The notes under the pieces were generated by a model. It had not been told where the DNA came from. It was given only the letters and a program-made list of their open reading frames with translations, and did not search any database. The position numbers and the translations under genes were made by a program. 64,000 nt of DNA, from the NCBI GenBank assembly GCA_031404815.1, contig JANNIH010000019.1, positions 62,001 through 126,000 on the forward strand. Direction: 5' to 3'. Positions within the stretch are counted from its first letter, which is position 1, and every line of letters begins with the position of its first letter. This document shows positions 53,641 through 62,395 of this stretch, piece by piece. Source of the stretch: DASYKS01 sp031404815 (lineage in GTDB: Bacteria; Acidobacteriota; Thermoanaerobaculia; Multivoradales; UBA5704).

Positions 53641-54876
53641 ATGACAGGCGTCTCTCAGAGCTTCCGCCCTCGTGAGCTTTCTGCTCGTCTCGAAGACGCC
53701 CTCTCCGCGCTCCCTGTCGTGGTCCTGACGGGCTTGCGGCAGGCGGGAAAGACGACACTCTTGACCCGCGATTCGGACCTCGGCAAACGCCGATTCGTCA
53801 CCCTCGACGACTTTGCGGTCCTCGCCGCGGCAAGGCGCGACCCGGAGGGTCTGATCGCCGGGGACGATCCGCTGACGATCGACGAGGTCCAGCGCTGCCC
53901 CGAGCTCTTGATCGCCATCAAGCGGGCGGTCGACCGGGATCGGCGCCCGGGACATTTCTTGCTCTCGGGGTCGGCGAACCTTGCTCTGCTCCACGGGGTC
54001 GGCGACAGCCTGGCCGGGCGGGCGCTCTATCTGGAGCTGCAGCCGATGAGCCGGCGGGAGATTCGAGGCGCGCTCGACCAACCTCCGTGGCTGGTCCGTC
54101 TCCTTGCCGGGCATCTCCCTCTAACGGCAACCGACGGTGAGCCGATCTCCTCGTCCGAGGTTCTCGACGGAGGCTTCCCTTCTGTCGCGCTCGGAGTCTC
54201 ATCCCGGGAGCCCTGGTTTCTCGGCTACGAACAGACCTATCTGGAACGCGATGTCCGAGAGCTCTCCCAAGTGGCGGACCTCGTCGAGTTCCGCACCGTG
54301 ATGCGCCTCGCGGCCCTGCGCACCGGCCAGGTCTTGAACCAGAGCGAGCTGGCGCGCGATGCCGGACTCCCCGTTCGAACCGCTTCCCGCTATCTCGGGC
54401 TTTTGGAGACCTCGTTCGTGGTTCGCCGACTGGCTCCCTACCTCGCGAGCCGGACTTTGCGCCTGATCAAGTCTCCCAAGCTGTTGATCGGCGACTCCGG
54501 CCTCGCGGGCCATCTCGCGAACGTCGAGTCGATCGATGTCGGGGACGACGAGCCGATGCGCGGTGCGCTATTCGAGACCTACGTTGCGCAAAACCTCTTG
54601 GCCATCCTCGGCGCCCATGCGCCGCGGGCGGAGGTTGGGTACTGGAACGTGCAGGGGCGCTACGAGGTCGATTTCGTGGTGACCGAAGGGAAGAAGCAGG
54701 TCGCGATCGAGGTCAAGGCGGGCGCCCGATTCCGCGATCGCGATCTCTTCGGGCTCGAAGCCTTCCTGCGCGAGCAGCCCACCACTCTGGCCGGAATCCT
54801 CGCCTACAACGGAACCTCGACGGTGCCGCTGGGCGAACGTCTGTTCGCCGTGCCGATCTCGAAGCTTTTGTCGTAG
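53641..54876 (+). CDS. AAA ATPase with DUF4143 domain
   Basis: A 411-residue protein: N-terminal ATPase with Walker A GLRQAGKTT, the FVTLDDFAVLAAARRDPEGLI block, Walker B-like LTIDEVQRCPELL and sensor LLSGSANLALL. The C-terminal half is DUF4143 with LETSFVVRRLAPYLASRTLRLIKSPKLLIGDSGLAGHLA and a PD-(D/E)XK-like EVDFVVTEGKKQVAIEVKAG. The family is widespread and variable in gene content between strains; its role is unclear, though a nuclease-like domain and horizontal spread suggest a link to defence or genome conflict. Stand-alone gene. Confidence 0.9.
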   Translation: MTGVSQSFRPRELSARLEDALSALPVVVLTGLRQAGKTTLLTRDSDLGKRRFVTLDDFAVLAAARRDPEGLIAGDDPLTIDEVQRCPELLIAIKRAVDRDRRPGHFLLSGSANLALLHGVGDSLAGRALYLELQPMSRREIRGALDQPPWLVRLLAGHLPLTATDGEPISSSEVLDGGFPSVALGVSSREPWFLGYEQTYLERDVRELSQVADLVEFRTVMRLAALRTGQVLNQSELARDAGLPVRTASRYLGLLETSFVVRRLAPYLASRTLRLIKSPKLLIGDSGLAGHLANVESIDVGDDEPMRGALFETYVAQNLLAILGAHAPRAEVGYWNVQGRYEVDFVVTEGKKQVAIEVKAGARFRDRDLFGLEAFLREQPTTLAGILAYNGTSTVPLGERLFAVPISKLLS

Positions 54877-54911
54877 AAGGTGGTTTCGCCCCAGAAGCGT
54901 TCCCGGTTTAC

Positions 54912-54978
54912 GTGGGGACCGGCCCTGGATTAGATTCGCTCCTGGCTTTGTTCACACCTGAAGTACGCAGGTCCCCAC
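54912..54978. repeat. inverted repeat before the pirin gene
   Basis: GTGGGGACC (54912-54920) and GGTCCCCAC (54970-54978), 49 bases apart, upstream of the pirin start. May be an operator or terminator of the preceding gene. Confidence 0.35.
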
Positions 54979-54996
54979 TGTGCCAGGAGGTTGCCC

Positions 54997-55896
54997 ATGT
55001 CGATCCGTCCCGTCAAACACCTTTCCCGCTCCACCCCGACGATCGAGGGTGCGGGCGTCCACCTGCGCCGCGCGTTCGGCTTCGGCGACACCGACGAAAC
55101 CGATCCGTTTCTGCTGTTCGACGACTTCAGGAACGACCGCCCGGCCGACTACGCCGCGGGCTTTCCCTGGCACCCGCACCGGGGGATCGAGACCATCACC
55201 TACGTGCTCGCAGGGTCGGTCGATCACCGCGACTCGCTGGGAAACCAGGGGGCGCTCGGGGCGGGCGATGTCCAGTGGATGACCGCCGGCCGCGGCATCC
55301 TCCACCAAGAGATGCCACAGGGCGACCCGCAAGGGCGGATGCACGGCTTCCAGCTCTGGGCGAACCTGCCGTCCTCACTCAAGATGACCGCACCACGCTA
55401 TCAGGACGTGACCGCGCGAGACATTCCGGAGGTCACCGACGACGACGGGACGAAGGTCCGCGTGGTCTGCGGCGATTTCTGGGGGGTGTCCGGCCCGGTC
55501 GACGGCATCGCCGCCGATCCGCGCTATCTCGACGTCTGGGTTCCGCCGGGCACCAAAAAGACGCTGCCGGTCGAGACCACCCGCCACGCCTTCGCCTACG
55601 TCTTCGAAGGGACGGGACGGTTCATGAACGCCTCGGAGCCGCGCGCGGTGGCGACCGAAGATCTCGAAAGCGGCCTCGTGACGCCCAGTTCCGCGGTCGA
55701 GAACCGCTCCCTCGTGATCTTCGATCGCGGCGACGAGGTCGTCGTCCAGGCGGGCGAAAAGGGGATCCGCTTCCTCCTCGTCTCCGGCAAACCGCTCGGC
55801 GAGCCGGTCGCCTGGCACGGCCCGATCGTGATGAACACGCAGAGCGAGATCCACCAGGCGCTCGCCGAGCTGCGGGCGGGGACGTTTTTGGGGTAA
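54997..55896 (+). CDS. pirin-family cupin protein
   Basis: A 299-residue bicupin. The metal site appears in the first cupin: HPHRGIETITYVLAGSVDHRDSLGN (two His, then Glu and His), with the WMTAGRGILHQEMP strand. The second cupin (about 165-290) lacks metal ligands, as in other pirins. CAGGAGG at 54984-54990 fixes the ATG at 54997 (a TTG two codons upstream is possible). Pirins are iron-binding; some oxidise quercetin, others act as redox regulators. Convergent with the protease gene at 55939. Confidence 0.92.
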   Translation: MSIRPVKHLSRSTPTIEGAGVHLRRAFGFGDTDETDPFLLFDDFRNDRPADYAAGFPWHPHRGIETITYVLAGSVDHRDSLGNQGALGAGDVQWMTAGRGILHQEMPQGDPQGRMHGFQLWANLPSSLKMTAPRYQDVTARDIPEVTDDDGTKVRVVCGDFWGVSGPVDGIAADPRYLDVWVPPGTKKTLPVETTRHAFAYVFEGTGRFMNASEPRAVATEDLESGLVTPSSAVENRSLVIFDRGDEVVVQAGEKGIRFLLVSGKPLGEPVAWHGPIVMNTQSEIHQALAELRAGTFLG

Positions 55897-55938
55897 GTGG
55901 CTATCGAGGAACGGCCTCGTCAGATCGGCCCGAGAGAA

Positions 55939-57108
55939 TCACTTGAGGATGCACCAGGCATCCCAATTAAAACGTTCGATGTAGCGGTAGGGGAGTGTAC
56001 CGTAGCCGCTGCCGAAGGGGTTCTCGGTGCCCCAGTGATGGTTCCAGCTGTTGCGGACGATAAAATAGCCGCCTCCGGCGAAATCGTCGTCGTCCTCGAA
56101 TCCAACCAGGGCGACGGCGTGCCCGACCCGTTCGGGGACCTCTCCGGCCATGGGCAGCGTAATGTTCCCGTACTTGCGTACTACGGGGTTGCTCATCCAC
56201 GAGCGGTAGACCGGAATTCCGATTGCGACCAGGTGTCGGGCCGCGAGCGCTTCCTGTACATCCGTAACGGAACGTGCGGAAATCCGCAGGACCTCGGTGC
56301 AGCGGTAATTGGAGGCTTCGCCGGAGGCGTTCGCGGGAGCTGGGCTCTGTGCGTCGTTGCCTGCGATCTCCTTGCCGTAGTACCGCCAAGTTTCCTCTCG
56401 ACACACTCCCTGATTTCTGAGGAGAGGAAAGCAGGCTACCAAGTTGTGCTGGCCTGTCGCTTGAACCATGTTCCAATACTGAAACTGCTCCGATAGATCC
56501 TGTGGAGCCCCTGACCTGATTCCAAGGTGATACTCGAGGCACACGACCGAGGCGAAAGCAGTGCAGGTGCCGCGATCCAGTTGATCACGAATCGGCGGCA
56601 TGATCGGATCGATCCAGTTCACTCCGGTCGGTGAGGTCGCGGGTGCGCCCAGCAGGGCGCTGCTGGTCTCGTGCTCTTCTTGCGTCGGCGGACCGGGTTC
56701 CTCGGTTTCCCCGAGGTCGAGGCCGTAGGCATACTCATACTGTTCGTAACGTTGCCAGTCCTCTAGCTCTTCCGCTCCGGCCCGTGTTTCGGCAAGGGCA
56801 ACTTCCAGGTTGTCGACCCAGGTCGGAGAGACTCCGAGCTCCTGAATGAAGGAAGTCTGAAAGCGGCGGTCCACGTGGGCGAGGCCCACCAACTCCTCAA
56901 CGGTCGTGATCGCATGGTCACGCAGGGCGCCGAGGTCAGCTTCGGCTGCGCCTTCGCTTGCCGCAGCGAGTATTTCGTAGGAATGGGGGAGACCCCGGGT
57001 CAGAGGGGGAGCGGCGAAGTTCGCCAGGGTTTGCAACGAGGTGAGACGACCCTTCGGATTGGTTCGGGCGGCGGACGACGCCCGAACGGTATGCGATGCT
57101 ACAACCAT
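55939..57108 (-). CDS. papain-like (C1) cysteine protease
   Basis: A 389-residue protein with a complete papain triad: Gln176 and Cys182 in RDQLDRGTCTAFASV, His330 in VGHAVALVGF, Asn353 in VRNSWNHHWG. The N-terminal 165 residues have no signal peptide and include a helical domain (about 58-112, LRDHAITTVEELVGLAHVD) that resembles the separate protein encoded just upstream, then an acidic low-complexity linker. Its ribosome binding site GGAGGG overlaps the stop codon of that gene, so the two are translationally coupled. The N-terminal domain probably acts as a propeptide or docking module. Confidence 0.88.
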   Translation of the reverse strand: MVVASHTVRASSAARTNPKGRLTSLQTLANFAAPPLTRGLPHSYEILAAASEGAAEADLGALRDHAITTVEELVGLAHVDRRFQTSFIQELGVSPTWVDNLEVALAETRAGAEELEDWQRYEQYEYAYGLDLGETEEPGPPTQEEHETSSALLGAPATSPTGVNWIDPIMPPIRDQLDRGTCTAFASVVCLEYHLGIRSGAPQDLSEQFQYWNMVQATGQHNLVACFPLLRNQGVCREETWRYYGKEIAGNDAQSPAPANASGEASNYRCTEVLRISARSVTDVQEALAARHLVAIGIPVYRSWMSNPVVRKYGNITLPMAGEVPERVGHAVALVGFEDDDDFAGGGYFIVRNSWNHHWGTENPFGSGYGTLPYRYIERFNWDAWCILK

Positions 57109-57111
57109 GGT

Positions 57112-57420
57112 CTACCCTCCTTTGCGGTAAGAGAACTCCTCCGCCGGCGCGTCGTGCCCGGTCCGATATGGATAGGCGTCCTCAGGCTCACTCGCCAACG
57201 CAACAGGTTCGACCGGTTCGAGGAGAGATTCGGCCTCGCGGGCGACCCGATCGATCTCCGCCGGACCGACGTGCAGAAGGTTCTCGAGTTCTCGAGGGTA
57301 TAGACGGACGAAATGGAGAAATTCCTCCGCCGTCGAGACGGAGAGCTCGTCGCGGAGGGTGGAAACAAGGTGAGGATCGATGTTCCGTAGCGTCCGCAGG
57401 GAGTGGCCTGGTTTTGGCAT
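57112..57420 (-). CDS. small helical partner of the C1 protease
   Basis: A 102-residue protein (MPKPGHSLRTLRNIDPHLVSTLRDELSVSTAEEFLHFVRLYPRELENLL...). The core LRDELSVSTAEEFL is clearly similar to LRDHAITTVEELV in the protease N-terminal domain, and both continue into a second helix pair ending near a run of Ala/Glu, as in helix-hairpin-helix folds. GGAGGA upstream fixes the ATG at 57420. It is first in a two-gene operon, three bases before the protease start. A trans-acting inhibitor or chaperone is a reasonable guess, not shown. Confidence 0.7.
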   Translation of the reverse strand: MPKPGHSLRTLRNIDPHLVSTLRDELSVSTAEEFLHFVRLYPRELENLLHVGPAEIDRVAREAESLLEPVEPVALASEPEDAYPYRTGHDAPAEEFSYRKGG

Positions 57421-57643
57421 AGGGTCCTCCACAGGGCTCGGCCGGGAATCCTGATTCCCGAGCCGGCTCAGTTGAGTATAAGCCCACAACGCACCCACCC
57501 ACCTCGCTCGCATCCTTTCGAGGCAAACAGACCAACCTGGCGCGAGGGCCGCCAAGCCCTGCCCTTGCCGCAAGCCACCCGTTCGGGCGGGGAATCGCCG
57601 TAGGGAGCGCGCTACGATCGACTTGTCAGAGGGTCGATCTCCC

Positions 57644-59563
57644 ATGGGCGAGCAGGACATCTCTTCCGAGCAGGATGCTTTAGAGGCGCAGCTTTTTCTG
57701 CGCGCTCTGCTGTCGGATCTGACCGCGCTCGAAATGCTGCTCGATGCCGACCTGATCGAGAGCGGTGTGCGGCGGATCGGCGCGGAGCAGGAGATGTTTC
57801 TGGTCGATCGGGAGATGCGCCCGGCTCCGGTCGCGGTCGAGCTGCTGGCGCGGGCGGGTGAACCTCGGTTGACCCACGAGATCGGCCTGTTCAACCTCGA
57901 AGCGAACATCTCGCCGCGGCGGTTCGGTGATCTCTGCCTCTCCGAGATGGAGGCGGAGCTGCACGAGGTGGTCGCTACCGCCCGCGCCGCGGCGCAGGAA
58001 TATGGCGCGGACGTGCTCCTCTGCGGGATTCTGCCGACGCTGCGCCAGTCCGATCTGACGCTTCTGAACCTGACGCCGAACCCGCGTTACGCCGAACTCA
58101 ATCGAGTTTTGATGAAGCGGCGCGGTGGGCATTTCCAGCTCCTGATCAAGGGGCTCGATGAGCTGCGGGTGAGCCACGACAACCTGATGCTCGAAGCGGC
58201 GTGCACCAGCTTCCAGGTGCATTTCCAGGTCGGTGCGCGCGAGTTCGCCCGGCTCTACAACGTCGCCCAGGCGGCGACCGCGCCGGTGCTCGCCGCAGCC
58301 ACCAATTCGCCCCTCCTGTTGGGCCATCGGCTCTGGCAGGAGACGCGGATCGCCCTGTTCCAACATTCGGTGGACGACCGCTCGACCGCCCACCAGCACC
58401 GCGGGAGCCCGACCCGTGTGAGCTTCGGCGAGGGGTGGCTGTGCAACTCGGTGCTCGAGTACTTCCGGGAGGAGATCGCGCGTTTTCGCGTCGTCTTGAC
58501 GCGCCGGATCGAGGACGATTCGCTCGCCGCGATCGCGCGCGGCGAGCTGCCACAACTCTCCGCTCTGCGCCTGCACAACGGCACGGTCTGGCGCTGGAAT
58601 CGCCCCTGCTATGGCATCCACGAAGGGCGTGCCCACTTGCGGGTCGAGATGCGCGCGCTCCCTTCGGGGCCGACGATTGAAGACGAGATGGCGAACGCCG
58701 CATTCTTCTTCGGCCTGATGGTCGCGATGCCGGAAGAGTACGGGCCGATCGAACAGGCGATGTCGTTCGACGCCGCGCGCGAGAACTTCTTGGCTGCGGC
58801 GCGCCAGGGTTTGCGGGCGCAGTTCGACTGGCTGGGCGGCAAGAGTATGCCGGCGGCGACGTTGATCCTCGAACACCTTTTGCCGCTCGCCCGCTCGGGG
58901 CTCGCCGCCACGGTCGCTTACGAGGATGCCGATCGTCTGCTCGACGTCCTCGAAGATCGGGTCCGGAAAGAGCAGACCGGCTCGCTCTGGGCGCTCCGCT
59001 CGCTCGGTGGCATGGCCGACCGGGGCACCCGGGAGCAGCGGCACCGGGCGCTCACCGCCGCGATGCTCGCCGAACAAAAGGGGGAGCGGCCGGTGGCGCA
59101 ATGGCCGCTGGCAGACCTCTCGACCGAAGACCGGCGCGCCGGCTACCAGCGGATCGAGCACTACATGGCGACCGACCTGTTCACCGTGCGCCCGGACGAT
59201 CTGGTCGATCTCGCGGCGAGCGTGATGAGCTGGCGCCACATTCGCCACGTTCCGGTCGAGGACGACGAGGGGTGCCTGGTCGGACTGGTCTCGCATCGCG
59301 ACCTGCTCCGCCTGTTCGCCGCGCGCGGGTTCGGAGCGCAGAGCGGCGAGCCGGTCGTGGTGCGCGAGATCATGAAGGCGGATCCGGTCACCGTCTCCCC
59401 CGAGACGCCGACCCTCGAAGCGATCCGCCTGATGCGCGAAAAACAGATCGGTTGCCTGCCCGTGGTGCGCGCCGGCCGGCTGGTCGGCATCGTCACCGCG
59501 CAAGATTTCCTCGCGCTCTCGGCCGAGCTGTTCGAGGCGCACCTGAGAGAGCCGGAGGTGTAA
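57644..59563 (+). CDS. GCS2-type glutamate-cysteine ligase-like protein with CBS pair
   Basis: A 639-residue protein. Residues 45-430 form a GCS2 (YbdK-like) carboxylate-amine ligase domain: RRIGAEQEMFLVDREMRP, THEIGLFNLEANISPR, LLIKGLDELRVSHDNLMLEAACTS, NGTVWRWNRPCYG and RVEMRALPSGPTIEDEMANA. Residues 505-630 form a CBS pair (YMATDLFTVRPDDLVDLAASV ... VREIMKADPVTVSPETPTLE), which bind adenine nucleotides and may regulate the enzyme. ATG 57644 follows AGAGGG; a TTG at 57623 is in frame. Substrate is not known; YbdK acts as a weak gamma-glutamylcysteine ligase. Confidence 0.88.
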   Translation: MGEQDISSEQDALEAQLFLRALLSDLTALEMLLDADLIESGVRRIGAEQEMFLVDREMRPAPVAVELLARAGEPRLTHEIGLFNLEANISPRRFGDLCLSEMEAELHEVVATARAAAQEYGADVLLCGILPTLRQSDLTLLNLTPNPRYAELNRVLMKRRGGHFQLLIKGLDELRVSHDNLMLEAACTSFQVHFQVGAREFARLYNVAQAATAPVLAAATNSPLLLGHRLWQETRIALFQHSVDDRSTAHQHRGSPTRVSFGEGWLCNSVLEYFREEIARFRVVLTRRIEDDSLAAIARGELPQLSALRLHNGTVWRWNRPCYGIHEGRAHLRVEMRALPSGPTIEDEMANAAFFFGLMVAMPEEYGPIEQAMSFDAARENFLAAARQGLRAQFDWLGGKSMPAATLILEHLLPLARSGLAATVAYEDADRLLDVLEDRVRKEQTGSLWALRSLGGMADRGTREQRHRALTAAMLAEQKGERPVAQWPLADLSTEDRRAGYQRIEHYMATDLFTVRPDDLVDLAASVMSWRHIRHVPVEDDEGCLVGLVSHRDLLRLFAARGFGAQSGEPVVVREIMKADPVTVSPETPTLEAIRLMREKQIGCLPVVRAGRLVGIVTAQDFLALSAELFEAHLREPEV

Positions 59564-59604
59564 CGTATCGGTTCCGTCCGCGCCAACCTTCGGAGGAGCC
59601 GCTC

Positions 59605-60777
59605 ATGTCCGATCTCATCCCTCGTTTCAACGAATTGGGCTACTCCGCCGAGGGTGTCGCCGCGCGGCGACATTGGATCGAGGAGAAGACTGGCGTGGCT
59701 CTTTCAGAGGTCGGCGCCTTTACCTTCGCGGCGGAAGAGATGCGCGGCAAGATCGAGAACCCGATCGGTGCGGTGCAGATGCCGCTCGGCGCGGCCGGCC
59801 CTTTGCGGGTGTGCGGAGAGCACGCGGACGGAATCTTCTTCGTGCCGATGGCGACGACGGAAGGGGCATTGGTGCGCTCCTACGAACGCGGGGCGATGGC
59901 GATCACCCGGGCAGGGGGTGCCCAGGTCCGGATCTACGTCGACGAGAACCGGATCTCCCCGGTCTTTCTATTCGCGGGCATCCCCGAGGCGGCGGCCTTC
60001 GCGCGTGAGCTACCCGAGCGGTTCGTGGCCCTCTGCGCCGAGGCCGAGGCGACCACCCGCCACGGCCGGTTGTTGCGCGTCGAGCCCTTTCCGGTGGGGC
60101 GCGAGGTGATGGTTCATTTCTGCTATTCGACCGGCGATGCGGGCGGCATGAACATGATCGCCCGCGCGACCGACCGGGCCTGCCGTTGGCTGGTCCAAAA
60201 CAGCGCGGCGCTCCGCTTTTACCTGTTCGCCGCGCTCGATTCGGAAAAGCACGCCAGCTCTTCGCTCTTCTTAGGCGGCAAAGGAAAGAAGGTCGTGGCC
60301 GGTGTTCACCTGCCCGCCGCGATCGTAAGAAACTATTTGGGCTCGACCCCCGAGCGGATCCTGGAGCTTTGGCACACCAACGTGTTGGCTCAGCTCCATG
60401 CCGGGGCTTCCACCTGCAACGCCCACTTGGCCAACGGGCTCGCCGCCCTGTTCATCGCCTGCGGCCAGGATGTCGCGAACATCGTGAACGCCTCGGTGGG
60501 GATCTTGCGCTTCGATATCGAAGCGGACGGCGCGCTGTTCGCGAGCGTAACCCTCCCTTCGCTCACCGTGGCGACGGTCGGCGGCGGCACCCAGCAAGGG
60601 ACCTCGCGCGAGTGCCTGGAGATGCTCGGCTGCCTCGGCGCCGAAAAAGCGCCCCGCTTCGCCGAGATCGCCGCCGCGTTTCTTCTCGCGGGCGAAATTT
60701 CGCTGATGGCCGCGATCTCGGCGGGCGAGCTGGTGGCGGCGCACGAGACGTATGGCCGGAACCGGCCGGGAGATTAG
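59605..60777 (+). CDS. hydroxymethylglutaryl-CoA reductase
   Basis: A 390-residue enzyme of the mevalonate pathway. The conserved blocks are ENPIGAVQMPLGAAGPLRV, catalytic Glu in ATTEGALVRS, DAGGMNM, catalytic Lys in GGKGKKVVAG, Asp in CGQDVANIVNAS, GTQQGTSRECLEMLG and the C-terminal His in AAHETYGRN. CGGAGGAG upstream gives the start. Mevalonate-pathway HMG-CoA reductase is uncommon in Gram-negative bacteria, which mostly use the MEP pathway; no other mevalonate gene is adjacent. It converges on the sirtuin gene. Confidence 0.95.
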   Translation: MSDLIPRFNELGYSAEGVAARRHWIEEKTGVALSEVGAFTFAAEEMRGKIENPIGAVQMPLGAAGPLRVCGEHADGIFFVPMATTEGALVRSYERGAMAITRAGGAQVRIYVDENRISPVFLFAGIPEAAAFARELPERFVALCAEAEATTRHGRLLRVEPFPVGREVMVHFCYSTGDAGGMNMIARATDRACRWLVQNSAALRFYLFAALDSEKHASSSLFLGGKGKKVVAGVHLPAAIVRNYLGSTPERILELWHTNVLAQLHAGASTCNAHLANGLAALFIACGQDVANIVNASVGILRFDIEADGALFASVTLPSLTVATVGGGTQQGTSRECLEMLGCLGAEKAPRFAEIAAAFLLAGEISLMAAISAGELVAAHETYGRNRPGD

Positions 60778-60784
60778 ATTCTTC

Positions 60785-61570
60785 CTATCGGAGCCCCTCC
60801 AGCCATCGACCGAGCGCGGGCACCAGCTCGGCGGCCGGCCCGGCCAGGCGTACGTCCGCCAAGTCGGAGAGCGGGGTCGGCTCGATGTTCACCTCGATCA
60901 CCAACGCGCCGGAGCGCGCCGCGATCTCGATCAACCCGGCGGCCGGATAGACCGTGGCCGAGGTGCCGACCGCGAGAAAGAGATCCGCCGAGAGCGCCGC
61001 CGCCGCCGCGGCCTCGAAGACCCCCTCCGGCAACTGCTCGCCGAACCAGACGACATCCGGTCGCAGGCGTACGCCGCACGCCGGGCAGCGCGGCGGCTCT
61101 TGGGGCGACCGCGCGACCGCTTCGGCCATCGGTTCGCGTTGGGCGCATTTGGAGCAGCGGGCGAATCGAATCGTGCCGTGGAGTTCCAAGACGTTTGAGC
61201 TGCCGGCCGCGAGATGGAGACCATCGACATTCTGGGTTACCACCGTAAGCCGTTCGAAACGCCCTTCCCAAAGCGCGAACTCCAGGTGGGCGGGATTCGG
61301 CTGTGCCGCCGCCACCTGTTGCCAACGCCAAGCGTACCAACGCCAGACCGTTTCGGGATCGCGGGCGAACGCCTGCGGGGTCGCGAGCTCCTCCGGCCGC
61401 ATCCGGTCCCACAGCCCGCCCGGTCCGCGAAAGGTGTCGAGTCCGCTCTCTTTGGACAGTCCGGCACCGGAAAAAACGACGGCCCGCCGCGCCGCTCGCG
61501 CCCGCTCGGCCAAGGGGCCGGTGGTCGGTAAGTCGAGGCCGGTCTTGCTTTCGATCTGGGTCGGGCGCAT
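60785..61570 (-). CDS. cobB: NAD-dependent protein deacylase (sirtuin, CobB-like)
   Basis: A 261-residue class III sirtuin: FSGAGLSKESGLDTFRG, TQNVDGLH with catalytic His in LELHGTI, zinc ligands CSKC...CPAC, and GTSATVYPAAGL. The Tyr-x-x-Arg pair (YAWR) in the loop after WRWY is the signature of sirtuins that remove succinyl or malonyl groups, as in E. coli CobB and SIRT5. Start ATG 61570. Single gene; ends eight bases from the convergent HMG-CoA reductase gene. Confidence 0.93.
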   Translation of the reverse strand: MRPTQIESKTGLDLPTTGPLAERARAARRAVVFSGAGLSKESGLDTFRGPGGLWDRMRPEELATPQAFARDPETVWRWYAWRWQQVAAAQPNPAHLEFALWEGRFERLTVVTQNVDGLHLAAGSSNVLELHGTIRFARCSKCAQREPMAEAVARSPQEPPRCPACGVRLRPDVVWFGEQLPEGVFEAAAAAALSADLFLAVGTSATVYPAAGLIEIAARSGALVIEVNIEPTPLSDLADVRLAGPAAELVPALGRWLEGLR

Positions 61571-61644
61571 GCGTGCAGGTTATACCGCGCGCCCGAAGGA
61601 GGTATATCCTCGCGACCGACCCCATCTCGGAGGCCCGATCGCTG

Positions 61645-62385
61645 ATGAGCGCCAACGACCTGCTCGGCTCCTTCCTCGTCTACCTCGGTCTGTTCGCTGC
61701 CGCCCTCGGGGCGCTTGCTTGCCTTCGCCCGGTGCGCTGGTTGCGCCTTTCCACCCGGCGACGCGGCGCGGCGCTGTTGGCGGCGGGGTTGGCTCTAGTC
61801 GTGGCGGGGGCGCTGGTTCCCGCGCCGCTGCGCCACGCCACGGGCACGACCCGGCTGGATAAAACTCTGCCGGAATACCAGTTTTCTGAGTTTCACGAAA
61901 CGGAAGTTCGGGCATCCCCCAAAGCGATCCATCGGGCGATCTGGCAGGTGACGGCGCAGGAGATCCGCCTGTTTCGCGCGTTCACCTGGATTCGCTCCCC
62001 TCGTTTGCCCGGCCGGCGGCAGGACGAGACGATCCTCTCGCCGCCGGCCGACCAACCGATCCTTAAGGTCGCGACCTCCTCCGGCTTCAAGCTGCTCGAC
62101 GACGAGGAGGATGAGGTCGTCGTCGGCGCGGCGGTGATCGCACCTCCGGGGCTCCGGCCGACCGGTGACCTGCGGAAGATCCCGGGGCTAGCGTTGGCGG
62201 TGATGAGCTTTCGCATCGAACCGCTCGGCGCGAACCGCTGCCGGTTGACCACCGAGACGCGGATCTTCGCGACCGACCGAAAGACTCTCCACCGCTTCCG
62301 GGCCTATTGGCGCCTGGTCGCCCCGGGTAGCGCGATCCTGCGCTCTACCTGGCTCGTCGCAATCCGCGAGCGTGCGGAGCGATAG
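61645..62385 (+). CDS. membrane protein with SRPBCC-like domain
   Basis: A 246-residue protein with two N-terminal membrane helices (FLVYLGLFAAALGALACL and ALLAAGLALVVAGALV) followed by a beta domain (about 75-240) resembling START/SRPBCC folds: PEYQFSEFHETEVRASPKAIHRAIWQVTAQEI, VATSSGFKLLDDEEDEVVVGAA, MSFRIEPLGANRCRLTTETRI. Such domains bind hydrophobic ligands. CGGAGG upstream fixes ATG 61645. It converges with the gene at 62396. Function unknown. Confidence 0.72.
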   Translation: MSANDLLGSFLVYLGLFAAALGALACLRPVRWLRLSTRRRGAALLAAGLALVVAGALVPAPLRHATGTTRLDKTLPEYQFSEFHETEVRASPKAIHRAIWQVTAQEIRLFRAFTWIRSPRLPGRRQDETILSPPADQPILKVATSSGFKLLDDEEDEVVVGAAVIAPPGLRPTGDLRKIPGLALAVMSFRIEPLGANRCRLTTETRIFATDRKTLHRFRAYWRLVAPGSAILRSTWLVAIRERAER

Positions 62386-62395
62386 GCCCGGACCG

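Noticed and set aside
57680..59542. 620-codon antisense frame over the GCS2-CBS gene
   Set aside because: The plus strand carries all GCS2 and CBS motifs; the antisense product has no recognisable domain.
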